The notes: generated by a model from the sequence alone, not told the origin. A stretch of DNA of 64,000 nucleotides from Nymphaea colorata (GCF_008831285.2 NC_045139.1:2798704-2862703), one strand, 5' to 3'. Positions 48,424 to 61,671 are shown, counted from the stretch's first letter. Numbers and translations: made by a program.

Positions 48424-49098
48424 CTATGTTGTCAAGGCCTCTCCTAGGCGTGGACTAAGCGTGAGTCTACACCCATCGACTAAGTCTGCTACTTAGGCAA
48501 CGGATATGTGTCGGCGCCTAAGCTCGCCTAGGGTCCAACATGCCTAGTCCATGGAATAGTGAAAAGTCACATTCCCTTTCAATTAAAGTTTTGTAATTGA
48601 GTATATATTGTTATGTACTTTATGTCGTATTAATTACATATTTTTATGCATTGTTATGTTGATTATGTTATTATATGTCTACTGTTATTTGTATATGTTG
48701 TTAGTCACTTAGTCTTTTATATAGTATTGGGATACCTCATACGTTATATGTATACATTAGTATTATGTCTTTCTTTATGTACAAATGGATTAAAGCCTTC
48801 TTGTGGATTTACATTCCTTCTTCTAGAGATTAGATCTAGTTTTTTTTTTGTTTCTTGTATTAGATTACATTTAATGAGTAATCTTAAACCTATTTTATTG
48901 ATTTTGCGTACTCAATGAAATAAGCAATTAATTGATTGTTTAAGTTGATAATGCTTGTTATATTACTACTCTCCATATTTCAACTATTAGTAATAGTTAC
49001 TTAAAATAACTTGACATATTAACATAACTAAAAAGAAAATGGTCGTCTTTTTTGCCTAGGCCTCGCCTGGGCAGCACATGGGTGCCTTGACAACATAG
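48424..49098. mobile_element. Non-autonomous hAT-type transposon with an 8-bp target duplication
   Basis: Perfect terminal inverted repeats: CTATGTTGTCAAGGC at 48424-48438 and its reverse complement GCCTTGACAACATAG at 49084-49098. The flanks are ATAGTCAT (48416-48423) and ATAGTCGT (49099-49106), a target duplication matching at 7 of 8 bases. An 8-bp duplication is the hallmark of the hAT superfamily. Subterminal GCCTAGGCG/CGCCTAGG words are clustered at both ends. The 675-bp interior has no transposase frame, so it depends on an autonomous partner. Confidence 0.85.
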
Positions 49099-49106
49099 AT
49101 AGTCGT

Positions 49107-50990
49107 ACATAAAATCTGATAAAGGCATATGCTTCTTAAGGTCGAAGATGGGTTCCCCTCCATCTGTCATTGAAGCACTAACTGTGTCATGCACATTCTG
49201 GAGCATGTCAAAATGGTGATTGAATAGCAGCAAGGAATTTGTATACCAAATCTTTGGGGGCAAACTAAGAGACATGTGAGTGGATGTGGGCATTCAGTTC
49301 TAAAAATGTTTACTAGCTTATGACTTAAGATGATGACTCCCGGGAATGGTTATGTCCCTTCAATTTTTACATGTGGATATGTTCATTGGCTTTATAAAGG
49401 ATGAAATTCATCATCTGATCCTGAGTATTTTACTTGGTGGTGAGGCCTTATTGAACAATATAAGAAAACTCTTATTCCATTCACTAAATTTTGATTGTTA
49501 ATTAAAGCATAAAGGGACATTATGAAGATCTTAGTATATCAACATGATGACAGCAGGCAAATGTCCTGGTAATTTTTAACGTTAAGAATTTAAAGCTGCT
49601 ATGGTATTATCATTTATCTCTGCATTGTTGATATTTTACATTCTTATTTTTATATTGTGCAGGATTGTTGATATTCTTTTTATAACCTTAGTCTTGGATC
49701 CCCCTAGGCTAGTCTCATTTTGTAGCAATAGGGACATAAGGCAACTGATATCTAGACCCTGCCCTATGTCGTTGTCTTCCGAACTTCTTACCTAAATTTG
49801 ATCGGTTCTTTGTGCAATTTTTTGAAATTTTCTCATTCTCATCAGCAAGTAATGATCAAGATATTTCTTTCACTGTAGGCCTAAATCTTCTCATTTTGTG
49901 GCACTCTGGTCAATGGATCGTTTCTGCTAAGTATCAGCAATGGCTGTCGATCTGAGAGGTCCGCTGCCTGCTTCCTTCACATTCAAATGCAAAAGATTCT
50001 ATTATATTCTTGTTTTCCATTGATAGTTGCTCCTCAGCCTTACACTATCAGAATCTGTATGTAGTGCATTACTTGCCTTTGATATCTGAATTTATTAATG
50101 TAGCCTTTTCTGAGAAGCGAATTGTGAAGGTTGAACACCTTCATGTGTATGAGCCTGTAATTTGTCATAGGATGCTGTCAGAAAAAAATTAAACTTTTTT
50201 CTTCTGCTGATAATCATGCTTCCTGTTGCCATTAAAATATATTCTGTTTCTGTCTGCAACCTTTTGTGTCAAGACTGCAAATTTATTATTTCATGGGTCT
50301 TGTCTAATGTATTCCCGTCTTCAAAATTGCAGTATGGAAAAATGCCTACTTATATTAAAGCTTTTTCTGATATATAGCAGGATCACCAGGTTACCAGTCA
50401 TGTCAACCACAAAGAAGTTTGTTTCACTGTTTAGTGGTTCACCAGTTTTTTGGTGATTAATTGTCAGTGCAAAATATGGAACATTGTTGACATTGACATG
50501 ACTTCAGTATTTTGCTTTTCACTGGGTATACATCCTGCATTATGTTGCAATGGCCATGGTTTACTTGTATTAATAGTTGTCTTCCATTTTTTCTTCTACT
50601 TAAAGTATTATCCCTTGTATGTTATAGCTGTGCACATATTGACACACATTACCAAACTCAATGGGGAAAGGGGATGGCACCTAAGTGTGCAAATTCATAA
50701 CCATATTCGTTCAATGTCAGATAGCTATTGTCTAAGACACCTGGAAGTTTTGGAGACAAGGGAACCTTGCAGAGGCTCATGCTCCATGCTCAGGATAGCC
50801 GACAAACTATGACATTCATGTATCTTTTTCACTTCATCGAGGATAGCTTAAATTTTTTGCTTCTGAGTTTTCTGAAGAACGCCATAAGTTATTAGGATGT
50901 CGGGAGCCATCTGTTATCACGCGAACAAGTGATGTTTTTTCACAGTTTGGGGCTGTGGTTCTTTTTGTTTCTGTTTACCATTGTAATGTA
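49107..50990. other. Gene-free stretch
   Basis: Open frames up to 120 codons occur (for example 50450-50812) but show no family motifs or splice partners. The T-rich composition resembles intron or intergenic DNA. Nothing is supported as a gene or RNA gene. Confidence 0.4.
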
Positions 50991-50991
50991 A

Positions 50992-51154
50992 GGGGGTGGT
51001 TGGCAGTTGAAACACTAATATAGTGATTCTTGAATCCATGCCAGATATTGGGGCAGATCATGGAATACTAGAATGCAGTGTTCCATGAATCTGCCTGAAT
51101 TTTTGGCACAGTTTCATGGAATAGCATGTTAGTATTCCTGTTAGAAAATGCCCC
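50992..51154. mobile_element. MITE, copy 1 of an adjacent pair
   Basis: The left end is GGGGGTGGTTGGCAGTTGAA. The right end in reverse complement is AGGGGCATTTTCTAACAGGA, leading to ACTAATAT and ACTAACAT respectively. TAA flanks the left side (TGTAA|GGGGG) and TTAA the right (CCCCTTAA), compatible with a PIF/Harbinger-type TAA target duplication. The interior repeats CATGGAATA/TTCCATGAATCTGCC in both orientations. Confidence 0.6.
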
Positions 51155-51158
51155 TTAA

Positions 51159-51322
51159 GGGGCTGTTTAGCAATGTGAATAGTTTGTTACGGTTCCATGA
51201 ATTTGCCTGAAAGATTAGGGCAAAATCTTGGAACAATATGTTACAATGTTTTATGAATCTGGCCCAATCTTTGCAGCAGATTAATGAATCAGTAACATAC
51301 TGTTATTATTGCCAAACGACCC
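51159..51322. mobile_element. MITE, copy 2 of an adjacent pair
   Basis: The left end GGGGCTGTTTAGCAATGTGA is an inverted match of the right end, which in reverse complement reads AGGGTCGTTTGGCAATAATA. The interior TTCCATGAATTTGCC and TTATGAATCTGGCCCA words match copy 1. The two copies are separated by only four bases (TTAA). Confidence 0.65.
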
Positions 51323-51329
51323 TGAAAGG

Positions 51330-52199
51330 CCACTTTCTTTCCAATATAGCCTAGTAGTGCTGGTCTACATGGACTCGAGTTCAGAGCTGTGACATGCAAT
51401 TTCAAAAGAAGAAAAAGGTGCAGGGACATCATTGCTGTATCTGTGTATGAATACACTTGCTGTTTGTTGTATATATATATGCACACATACACACTCGCGC
51501 TAGGGTCAACTTGAACGCTAAACACTTCGTTTGTACAATCCAACCATAACATATGATCTTAAGAATGTTTTTGATAAAAATCATATTTAAACCTAATCAT
51601 TTTTTTGAGTTAGAATGTTTTTGTTGGTTATAAAAAGTGAACAGCTCTTATGACATCAAAATTTTACCACAGAAGAATCAATATTTTTCATAAAAATAAC
51701 TTGAATTAAGACTTGTTTTATTTTAGTGTTTATAAACATTGCAGAATATTCATATTTTCTTTTAAATATATTTTAACAAGAATTTAAGAGGTCGACCAAA
51801 GTGGTCTTGGATATATCAATTTCTATGTGTGTGTGTATGTATGTATGGAAAATATCATGTATATCAAGTGTAATGCAATCTGGCAGAATGTCTCAGTCCA
51901 CCAGTTTCTTCTGAAAATGACTGCACGCATGTGATCTATGTTTGAAGACCTAGAAATAAGAAGTCATCATGCTTTTATGACTACGTGCTATTTTATAAAG
52001 ATTTAAAAAGCAGTCTGAGCTTGTTTGGCTTATGAATCCTATTTTTGCAATTTGAAAACGTTTTTTTTTTTTTGGTTCCATGTTTTTGAAGCATGGACAT
52101 CACATCCATGTTGTTAGCTTTCTCTGAAAACCATACTTGCAATTGAATTGTTATAACCTTAATGAATTGCACTCGAGTCTACAATCTCTCTCTCTCTCA

Positions 52200-52256
<57 letters not shown>

Positions 52257-55200
52257 ACTCACACTCAGATGTAGCTCATGCTTTGAAATAAAGAATAATT
52301 ATCAAAATTCATTCCTTAAATACATCAATTATTAATGACTAAATGAATTTTACATATACAGGACGACACACTTGTGTAGGTCTTGTATGGCACTGGCATA
52401 TCGTGTTTATGTAGGTACAGCAAGGCCTTTAAAGTCGATCTTTTGAAGGGTCTATGTTGCATATTTTGAGTGACGGCCTTCTTTCTTCCATCATTTGCAT
52501 TAAACATGACATGACCTAGTTATTTCACTGTTTTAAGTTTTAGGCACTGTTGATATCTCAGAAGTCCACTGTAAAGGTCCTGTTGTTTTAAGGAAAAGCA
52601 TGCACAAGGATAAGAATATTTCTTATATATATTTAATCAATCATAAAACCTCTAGTTTGCTGCTCTAATGTTGGGAATTATTTGTGGCTATGTCACATAG
52701 TTGTGCCTACAACTGTGGACATGGATGCTCGGTATTATGAAATCGTAGCAGCTACTGTTTGGGATGACTCAAACAAGTCTCTCTTATGCTCTTTTTATGA
52801 TTGCTCACTGATGGGCACTTAATGAGGAGAGAGATAGAGAGAGCTGTTTGAATTGTCTCAATAGCTGGTTGTTAGCGTATACAGGAGCGGAAATTTTATA
52901 GCCACCGTTTTCTCTCTCTTTTTGTATATATCGGCCTTTTCCAAGGGGATGGCTTGTTGGCTTGGTTTCATTCTGTCTGATAATGTCCAAGATATAGAAA
53001 ACTCCAAGTGTGTAAGATGTTGGTGTTCGTCTGACATAGAGGTGTAATGTAGCTTTTGTTACAAGGAGCCCAAGGGACCTTGAACCACCTCTTCAGTCAC
53101 TTGTTTTTGTCATTTTCTGTAACATGGGAACATAAAGGAATTAGGAGCTGGAATCCATATAAAGATTAAAGTCTTTCTGGCATACACCTTAAGCAAAAGC
53201 AGTCTGTCTCCACTGTTTAGTATGGTGTCAAGCATGTTGATCAAACCATCCATCATATTTCTGCCTTGACGAGGACATTTGTCCATGATCTTAAGCTGGG
53301 GGTTTGTAACTGTTCTGTTCGCAACTTTTATTTTTAAAATTTTTAATTTTGGTTTTTCTCTAAATGTTTATGATGCTCTTTTACTTTGTAGGCAAGGGAA
53401 ATCTAAACTCAAGTAATTTTTTTGCACTTGGTTCTTTTAGATTAGCGCAAAGTGCAGGCCGATCTCACAAAAGTTCTGGGTGAGTGTGGATGTAACCTTA
53501 TGTCAGTTTCCCAAGATCATTGATGAAGCATAAGAAGCTTCTTCGGTACTCCAGTTATGCGGGCATAGATATTTTGAGAAGCATATCTCCTGAACGTAGC
53601 TATGCTTTATCTGATATTTGATTTCTTTATGGAGTGGTAGGGTCTATCTACTGATAATAGTCCTATACTCCTACAGACGTTTGATTCCTTATGGTGTATG
53701 ATACTGTCAAGGGGTAATTTTTTTGTTCTTTTCTGTTCTCGTTTGCTTAGATGAGCAGTATATGTTTCAATACATGACTAGTTTGTTAGTGACTAATGCC
53801 AGCGTTTTTTCCATACTTGCATTTGCAAGATGCTGAGATGATGTGACATATCTTTCTACATTTTGTTGTGTCTTAGTTTTTTTTATTTAAGCTTCAATCC
53901 TGTCCTCAGATTTTTTGTGAAATACTAAAGCTTTTGTAACTTCACAAGCTTTTTCATTGCCAAGTTTTTTTTGAGGATGAGAATTGTGAATATGACGTAT
54001 GCTTGCAATAAGTTTGCAGTTATGCACACTTGTGTCATATAGCATGCAGAAAGCATGATCTTCCAGTATATAATGTTCGGGCTATTTTGGTTGGCCGTTT
54101 GAGGTTTCATACTCAGATGGCAATGATGATGCATAAAAAAGAAAATGGGGAAAAAAAGTGGAGCATCTGAAGCTCGAAAAAGAAAAAAAAATGATGAAGT
54201 GGAAGTGAAAAAGAAAAATACTTCACGATGGGAGAAAGAAACAAAAGTAGGAAAAAAAGAAAAGCAGAACAAGAACATTGAAAGGAGAGAAGATGTGAAG
54301 TTTGGAAAATACTAAAAAGAAAGATGCAAAAAGGAAGAAAAGAATGCAGAAAAAAGGAAAAAAAAAAGAAAAAAGAAGAAAGAAAAAAAGGAACAAAAAA
54401 AGTGGTGGAAAATGGTGATGAAAAATCTCATTGCTTTTCATGCTGCCTGTGGCAGTCATTTTCTTTTGTCCTTTTTTCTTTCTAAATGACAAGTGCTGGA
54501 CATGATAGTGATTGCTATCTAATGTTTAGACTGCTGTCTGAACAATTGGTAAGATTTCTCCAAAATTGGCCTCTTTGTTTGGATGGAAAGTACCATCGAT
54601 GGATTGTTCTCATGCATGACGAGCGGTTCTGGCGGTTCCGGGTTGCCAAAATTTGGTCGGGGCACCATTTGTTTAGTTTTGTAAAGAAAAAATGGTACAC
54701 TTTTTTTTTGTCAAAACAATGGGTGTCCCTTGTGATGTGTTCATATGATTGGGCATGTCTTGTGTACCTGAGTATATTTGGATTGTGTTATTGTTAATTT
54801 TGGCTCACAGGTTCTGCCTCATGGGGTGGGATTGGTTTTTTGTTGGATCTTTCCTTGGCAGGTCCGAATGTTATATGTCGTTAATTATTGCCGTATGTTT
54901 TAAAGCCATCCTCCTTTCTAACTTCTCTGGTATATGTTGAAACTATGGTTGTTTATGCAGATATTCTCTCAGATATTTTTTGGCATGGTTCCTTGTTTTA
55001 AATGAGAGTTTTGTCTTGCGAAAAATTTTACTTGAGGAAATTTTACGAGAAAAGATTTGTGGCGATTTGCGTACGGTGTCCCAAGCGGCAAACGCTAGAG
55101 ATGTGTTTACTGTGGTTCATTTTTACAGAAGCTTGTTCTTGTAAGGTAAATTTATGGTCCTCGTTTGTTTAAATTATTTATGAAAATTACATGATGCTCA

Positions 55201-55980
55201 TTTTTAACCTTTATAAAAACCTATATCCATCAAATCAAGAATTCTAGTTATTGATTCTTACAGAAATATCGAGGTTACATCCTTACAGTTATCTATGCGA
55301 AGAGACTAATACAATGACTTTGAAATTCTGTTTGACATGCTTGGTAGGCATATTTCAGTTGGCATAAGCTGTTTAACATTATACCGATGTATATGTGTGT
55401 GTTTTGGGAGGGGGTGTAGATAGATAGAATATATATATATATAAGTTTACTTTTGTTATGTGCGAGGTACACATGTTATAGTTTTGCAAATAATTCATGT
55501 TATAAGAATGTCTGATATTCTAGAATTGCAGTAGTTAAAAAGATTCTCTACTTTTGCTGGGGTAACAAAATATGGCTACCTTTGATATATATATATATAT
55601 AGAGCAAGAGAGAGAAAGAGAGAGAATGCAAAGACATGGGGTTTAAATGTATATACTGGGCCAACTCAGGCCTTTATTATTCAACTCGGCTGAGCCTGGC
55701 TCAGTAAATTTCTTTTATCAGGTAGGCCCAGGGGTCAAATAAGTAGCCCAAGCATGGCCTATCATGAGCTGGTTGTCTGACTATCTATCACATACCCGGC
55801 TGTTGGGATGATCAGGTCCTAGTAATTTATTTTTGTTGACCTGTAAATTAGAGTGAAAATCAGCTGTGCAAAGATTTCTATTACCCTCACTTAAAGTTTA
55901 AAACTGGAATGAGAACTTGTCCTCCTAGGTCTTTTTCTTTTGCCATGAAACTTGTCTACGTTGTTGGTTGTGGACGAAGG
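51330..55980. other. Gene-free stretch with low-complexity tracts
   Basis: No supported gene. It includes a (CT)n-(AC)n tract (52185-52268), a purine-rich A/G tract at about 54130-54420 (GAAAAAGAAAAA-type) whose opposite strand gives an artefactual Phe/Leu-rich frame, and a short (AT)n-(GA)n run at about 55582-55625. A frame at 54486-54797 (103 codons) has no motif. Confidence 0.4.
52185..52268. repeat. Compound (CT)n-(AC)n microsatellite
   Basis: About 17 CT units with one interruption, followed by about 16 AC units. Confidence 0.93.
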
Positions 55981-55990
55981 TTGCTTGGGT

Positions 55991-56421
55991 TTTCCAACAT
56001 AGATATTGAAAGGAGCTACCGTTGTATATTAAGACAGTTCCGAATGCAATTCTTGAGACATCCTTTCGGCTTGATGCTTGTAAGCTGACCAAGCGCCATT
56101 GTTATGACTCAAGAGATTGTTTAATTGCAAAAATAATGTCAGAACAAGGTGTTCGGTTCCACCAATTTCACCAAGAACGAAGTAACAGCGTTCCTTGCAT
56201 GGATATTTTGTTTTTCCAACATAGATATTTAAAGGAACTACCGTTGTATATTAAGATGTGTTGATGCAATTCTTGAGTGATCCTTTCTGCTGATGCTTAT
56301 ACGATGACCAAGCACCATTATTGCGACTTAAGAGATTGTTTAAATTGGAGAAACAAATCAGAACAAGGTGTTCTGTTCCACCAATTTCACCAGGAACAAA
56401 GGGCGTTCCTTGCATCCCTTG
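55991..56421. repeat. 222-bp tandem duplication, two diverged copies
   Basis: TTCCAACATAGATATT(G/T)AAAGGA is followed in both copies by CTACCGTTGTATATTAAGA. The first copy starts at 55992 and the second at 56214. Both copies also contain ATGCAATTCTTGAG, GACCAAGC(G/A)CCATT, AGAGATTGTTTAA and CAGAACAAGGTGTTC...CCACCAATTTCACCA. Similarity is about 85 per cent by eye, with short indels. The frames in the two copies are not conserved, so this is not tandem coding exons. Confidence 0.85.
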
Positions 56422-56489
56422 TTTGGTATGTGGTTGCCGCCATTGTAATGATATCGCCATTCTCCCTCAATAAAAAAGCTCGTTGAGCA

Positions 56490-59400
56490 ATGGGTTTGGT
56501 CAAGGCTGGATCATTATCTGGAATTTGAGATACTGAAACTAGGCATAGTTCTAGGTTCCCCTGGACCTACCCGAGAAAACCAAGCCTAGTTCTCAGTGTC
56601 AGTGGCTGGATCTAGTCTAGGCCTGATATAGTAGTATTAGTTTCAGGACTTTTTTGATCTAGGAGCTCATTTCTTGTCCATAATTCTGAGAGAACTAGAG
56701 TGTTCAGGACATCAGGTTAATTATTTTGCACTCGGGTTTGCTTTCACACAAGTTTGAAGGGCACTTCAACCCTGAAACTTTTTGGAACAATGGGCATGAA
56801 GGTGATTGATTATAACAGTGTTTTCTTGTAGCACATGTTCATAAAACACATGATCCAAGAACTACTTCGTTTTCATTTTAGGACATAGATGCGATTATAT
56901 ACGCTCTTATTAGATTCTGCAACTAAATACTGTGCATAACCACAACATATTTCCGGAAACGAGAATACGGAAACATGAATGTTCTTTGTATCAAAGATCC
57001 TCTAATAAGCTAGAGCATATATCTCTGTCATGAAGTTGCATGCCTAGAACATCTGCTTTCAGCAGTGACACATGAGATTTGAACCACGACTGCCCCCTCT
57101 CATAGCCAAAGGCTACTCCAAACATCCTCGTCTTTGCAGGTTTACTATTTTCACAGAGCTAATATGCTCTTCTAGACTTCTTGATAAACAAAAATAGAGT
57201 AATGACTTAGGGAACCTTAACATGTGAGGGTGTTGACCAAAGCACAACACAGCACAGGGCATGATATATATATATATATATATATATCTTAACTAGAGAG
57301 AGAGAGAGAGGCTGCTGCCAATTTATGATAAGAGACGCACCACAAGCATCAAACTCTTACGACTTTCTTCAACTTGAAAGTCTTTAAACTTCAAATGCTC
57401 TAGCTAGGTAAACGAGCTTTTGTTGATGAGAGTGGAAGTTGGTAGATCCGAGAAAAATTCATTAGGTTTCTTCATCGCAAAGAAAAAGCTTTTGAATGAC
57501 ACAAGATTAACTTGTCCATTCTTGGACACGGAGAGAGACAGATTAAGCAGCTTGAATGCATGCCATTGCCCAAGCATCTTTTTTCATTACGTAATGCCAT
57601 AAACAAAGCGTTAGGCGATTAAAGATATGGTGGTTGGCATGTGACCTGTCTCATGACTATGTTTCTTGGTTCCCAACATCTGAAGAATGTTGTCAGTGAA
57701 ATTATTTTGAAACAAGCCCCTTCATGAGATCAGAGATTTTAGTATCGTCCAACAAGTCAATGCTATCGCAGTTCAATGAGTTCTCAAGGTAACTTATTTT
57801 CTGAACTATACAGCAAACAGCTCTTGAGGATGAACGAAGGTAGAATCTGGTGAAATCTTTAAGATGATGATTGGTGTTTGAGATGTCGCCGACTTGGGGG
57901 CTTTTTCAACATTCAGAGTTCATACAAGCTTTGCTTGTCAAATATATCGGCTACCCATTGGCAGTCCTTGTTCGCTCTTAGGTTTCATTTTCAAGGTCCT
58001 AAAGATGCACTTCCAATGAAAACTTTTCTATTTAGTCCCTTTGTTGTTGTTGTTATATCTACAAATAGAGCGAGAGAGAGAGAGAGAAGTCATGTGGCCA
58101 CTGGCTCGTAACTTTATGAATATACTTGGACCTACCCATGTGGATTATGATGGGAAGGTGCAATGTGGATCCCAAATCTAGGCCAGTAGTGGGCACTGAT
58201 TTAAAGTACATACACTTTAGAAATGGTCAGGGATCTACCAAATTGGCTTGGATTTGTTAGGAATCTCTCAATCTCTCTTTTGACGACCAAGACAATAAAG
58301 CTGAAGAAGAGAAAGAAGAAGACACAAGGATTTACATGGTTAGGAGACAGTTCTCCTACTTCCATGGCGACACATGTTTTTTTTACTATCATAGAAACAA
58401 AAGAGACCACCCTCCCTCATAAACATGAGGATCAGGGCAAATCTATAAAGAGTAAGGTTGCATAAATGGCCTTACAGTATTAAGTATGGATCAAGCTTCA
58501 CAATCGAACAAGATTTGTATCACCCTATACGATGCAGTAATCTCTCAATCTCTCTCTCAATGAGTTGTGCCTGAAGCCAGACCCCTAGATTTGACAAACC
58601 AGAGAGAAATTCCTGAGCAAAAGTCCATTAACTAGTGAACAGTGAAAGGTGGCAGGATCCACGTTACAAGCCTCTAGATCTGCTTGTCCAATGAGATTAA
58701 GCTGCATGTGGGTCACTGTGACTGCTTTCTAAACCTCAAAATTTTGGTTCATTGATTCGTCGTATTACACTACTCTTCTCTGTCTTTCAGCATGTATGTG
58801 TTTGGAGTTAAACGGATCATGCGACATCTTGATTTGATAAGAATAAACCATCACTGTAATTGTACAAGAGTTAGAATAATAAATCAAGGTTGACATGACC
58901 AGTGGTAGCCAAAATTTAGTGTCGCTATATAGAATTTCGCAAGATGGCGTTGCAAAGAAAGTTTTCTGCTAGCTTGAATTGAAATTAGCAGTCAAAGATG
59001 AGTCATGAACTTGGGTAATGGGAATCTTTTCATCTTTATCATTTATTTAAGTATCAGATAAGTAGATAACCATGCCATCAAGTTTTTTCAGCATAGAGCC
59101 AGTGGCACATTTCGTCTTAGTTGATTAGACAAGCTATCCTTCTTCGAGAATCATGTCTTAAGCTAAACGCACAATGCCCACTTTATTTTCTTTTTCTTTC
59201 CCAATTTTTCATAGACAAAGACAAAACGGAGGAACGCCCTCATGGATCTCAAATTTAAGTTTTTTCAATTAGATAACCTTACAGGTAGCACTCAGTTCTC
59301 AATTAATCTTCTTTATAAATATCCTCTAAACTAGAACCACATCCTGAATAAAAGCTTATATAAATATTGTTCAAATATACTGATTTTTCCGTTTCTTTTC

Positions 59401-59950
59401 ATACTTATGTCATCTGAATCTAATGTCTTTTCCCATTTCTAAAATCCAATAAACTCAGAATGAGCCAGGAAAACCAGACCAGCCGCATTCTTGTCTTCCT
59501 TTCTTGTTCTTCTTTTTTTTTTTCTAAAAAAAATTAAAGCAATACAGTTTACTAGTTTTCATTGCACAACCAGGTTACATGGTTTTGGCATCTCCCAGAC
59601 AAGCCTGACTCCTCTGTACCAATATGCTTACCAATAACTAAACCTACATTTTCACGGCTTCAAAGCGTCTCCCAGGTCAGAAATCATGTCAGTGGCATGT
59701 TTATTATTTATCACACAAGGGGAATCTTGATCAATTCATAAGTTATTGGCTTATTGCTCCTCATTTAATACTTCAATATTTATTGTTCTTATTCCTTCTA
59801 TATTATATTGTGTGGCTGGCACCTCCAGTTACATTATATTTATGGCAACATAGAGTTAGTATTGTAAAAGTTAGGATGTCAAAATAGAGACACTAATGGG
59901 TCCAAGAAGTTGTCATATTGAAGAAGGTTTGAGTTTATTATATTTAAAGT
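56490..59950. other. Gene-free stretch
   Basis: No gene supported. A (TA)n run lies at about 57264-57288 and a short (GA)n run at 57295-57311. The segment 57390-57900 has word content a little like decayed coding DNA (for example LPKHLFSLRN in one frame), but stops are dense and I could not assign a family. GGTTCAAATCT, a B-box-like word on the minus strand near 57075, has no matching A-box. Confidence 0.35.
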
Positions 59951-59967
59951 GTTCAAGGTAAGAGTCG

Positions 59968-60128
59968 GTGCAATGATTCGGGCAAGGGCTGGTAGGCGGC
60001 TAGTTCTTGTTGCGATTCTTCAAGACATCAACTATCTGTGTTGCAAAAGGAAGACTACTAACATGCAAGCCAAAGCACCAGAAAGAGAGAACGGAAGGTG
60101 TGAGAAGGGTCAATGCACTAAAAGGGGC
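59968..60128 (+). repeat. SINE-like unit, copy 1
   Basis: GGTGCAATGATTCGGGCAAG and GGGCTGGTAGGCGGCTAGTT, followed by CATCAACTATCTGTGTTGCA and a tail containing CATGCAAG and CACTAAAAGGGG, match the order of words in the unit at 61672-61830. The copies are diverged, short and on the same strand, and a microsatellite follows. tRNA-derived origin is possible but the internal promoter is not clear. Confidence 0.4.
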
Positions 60129-60143
60129 TCTGTACCTTAAAAG

Positions 60144-60146
<3 letters not shown>

Positions 60147-60222
<76 letters not shown>
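60147..60222. repeat. Long (AT)n microsatellite
   Basis: About 38 uninterrupted AT units directly after the SINE-like unit, a common tail position for such repeats. Confidence 0.95.
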
Positions 60223-60225
<3 letters not shown>

Positions 60226-60229
60226 GTCT

Positions 60230-61670
60230 CACCAACAAAATCACATTGTTTGAAGAATCTCGATCCATATTGTAGCTTCCATCTGACAATTCAATGACTT
60301 CCAACATAAAAGCTAATTTGCAGTTTTTTTTTCTCTAATTTTTAAATAAGAAACATTTCTCAAGTTATTCCAAAACATATGGTGACAAATTTTTTATTGT
60401 CAAACAACATACTCACCATGATCTTCCAACCAAGTGCAAATTATTTAAGCTTTTATTGTATAAAAGTTCACCAATTTAAGAAATTACAAGAACTTTTATT
60501 AGAAATAGTGGGGTTCTCAAGATGATAATAAGAGCTTCACCTAACTGGCTAGAAGGTGAACATCTTGGGATATTCTGTAGGATTTTGCCTAACCCCAGCC
60601 TACCAATTCAAAAAGAAAAGGTAGGTCCTTTGAAATATGTAATACTTGATTGGCATGCAAATAAAACTAGAAAATCCAACGAACACTGGCAATCTTTTGC
60701 AGTTCTTAAGAAATGGAAAAATAAAAAAATCAGCAAATTCTTATTTCTTGGATGGAAAAACTGGAACTTTTTGTTTTTTGAGCAAAATCCTGGGAAATCT
60801 AGTCCTGAACCCTATTGGGAGCAGCAGTAGAACTCCAAAGATGCACCATCCTAACCCTAGGAGACACGCCTTGCTTCGGCTTGCACAAAGTTCCCGTGAC
60901 CCACCGCCTTCCTTGACCTAAAATCTGGACATTCATGAGTTGCACTTCTCTAAGTTCGCAATTCAAGTGACACTAGCATAGCAAAAACAAATGTTGGTAT
61001 CCTTATATTTGTTTGTTGGCTTCTTGGTAACATAACTTAGAAGTTAGAACCATAACTTGGTCATTCAAGGGAACCCGGGCCACTGGAAACCCTAGAAAGT
61101 CCTAGCCATGGAGAAAGCATTCAAGTCTCTTAATTATGAAAGTGACTAAAGAGAAGGATAATTCTTTAGGATGAATGTCAGGCTTAAATTCCTTGGTCCA
61201 TTGGGAAGCTGTCGTGTTCACAAGTGATTTTCCCTACAGATGATCCATAGGATGTTGATACTTCATGACCCCTCATGGTCCCCAACCTAGCTGATGTTAT
61301 TCCCGTCATAATGCATGCATTTGGACAATACCTCTCCAACCAACTTCCCTCCACTTGTTATTGTCACCATCATCCTCATTGTCACATCAATGTATGTGTA
61401 GAGTTAATCTTTCTTCTTAAATCGTTCAATGGTTTTAGGGCTAGGGTTTTCTAATGTAAAAAGTAACTAGGCATGACTTACTAGCATGTTCATGGTTTCC
61501 ACATGGGGAACTCCTTGCCTTAGTCAGTGACATACAAAATCTGGGCATATCAGCTTGATTTTGACACATTTTAAATTTGATATAGCCTTGTGTTAGAGTT
61601 TCTTCAAATTATATTGACGGAAATTCGATTTGACCCACTTGAACTATATGTTACCAATTCCCGAAGGGAT
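60230..61670. other. Gene-free stretch
   Basis: The open frames at 60522-60830 and 60646-60921 overlap each other and show no motif. No RNA gene or element ends recognised. Confidence 0.4.
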
Positions 61671-61671
61671 T

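Noticed and set aside
50450-50812. 120-codon open frame
   Set aside because: No conserved motif, no start context or splice partners, and ordinary intergenic composition.
54130-54492. Phe/Leu-rich minus-strand frames that look like membrane proteins
   Set aside because: They are translations of a GAAAAAG purine tract; low complexity with no family match.
57060-57150. Possible minus-strand tRNA or SINE because of GGTTCAAATCT
   Set aside because: No A-box at the right spacing and no cloverleaf could be drawn.
57390-57900. Possible decayed LRR or receptor fragment
   Set aside because: Only isolated words looked coding; stops are frequent in every frame and no consistent repeat spacing was found.
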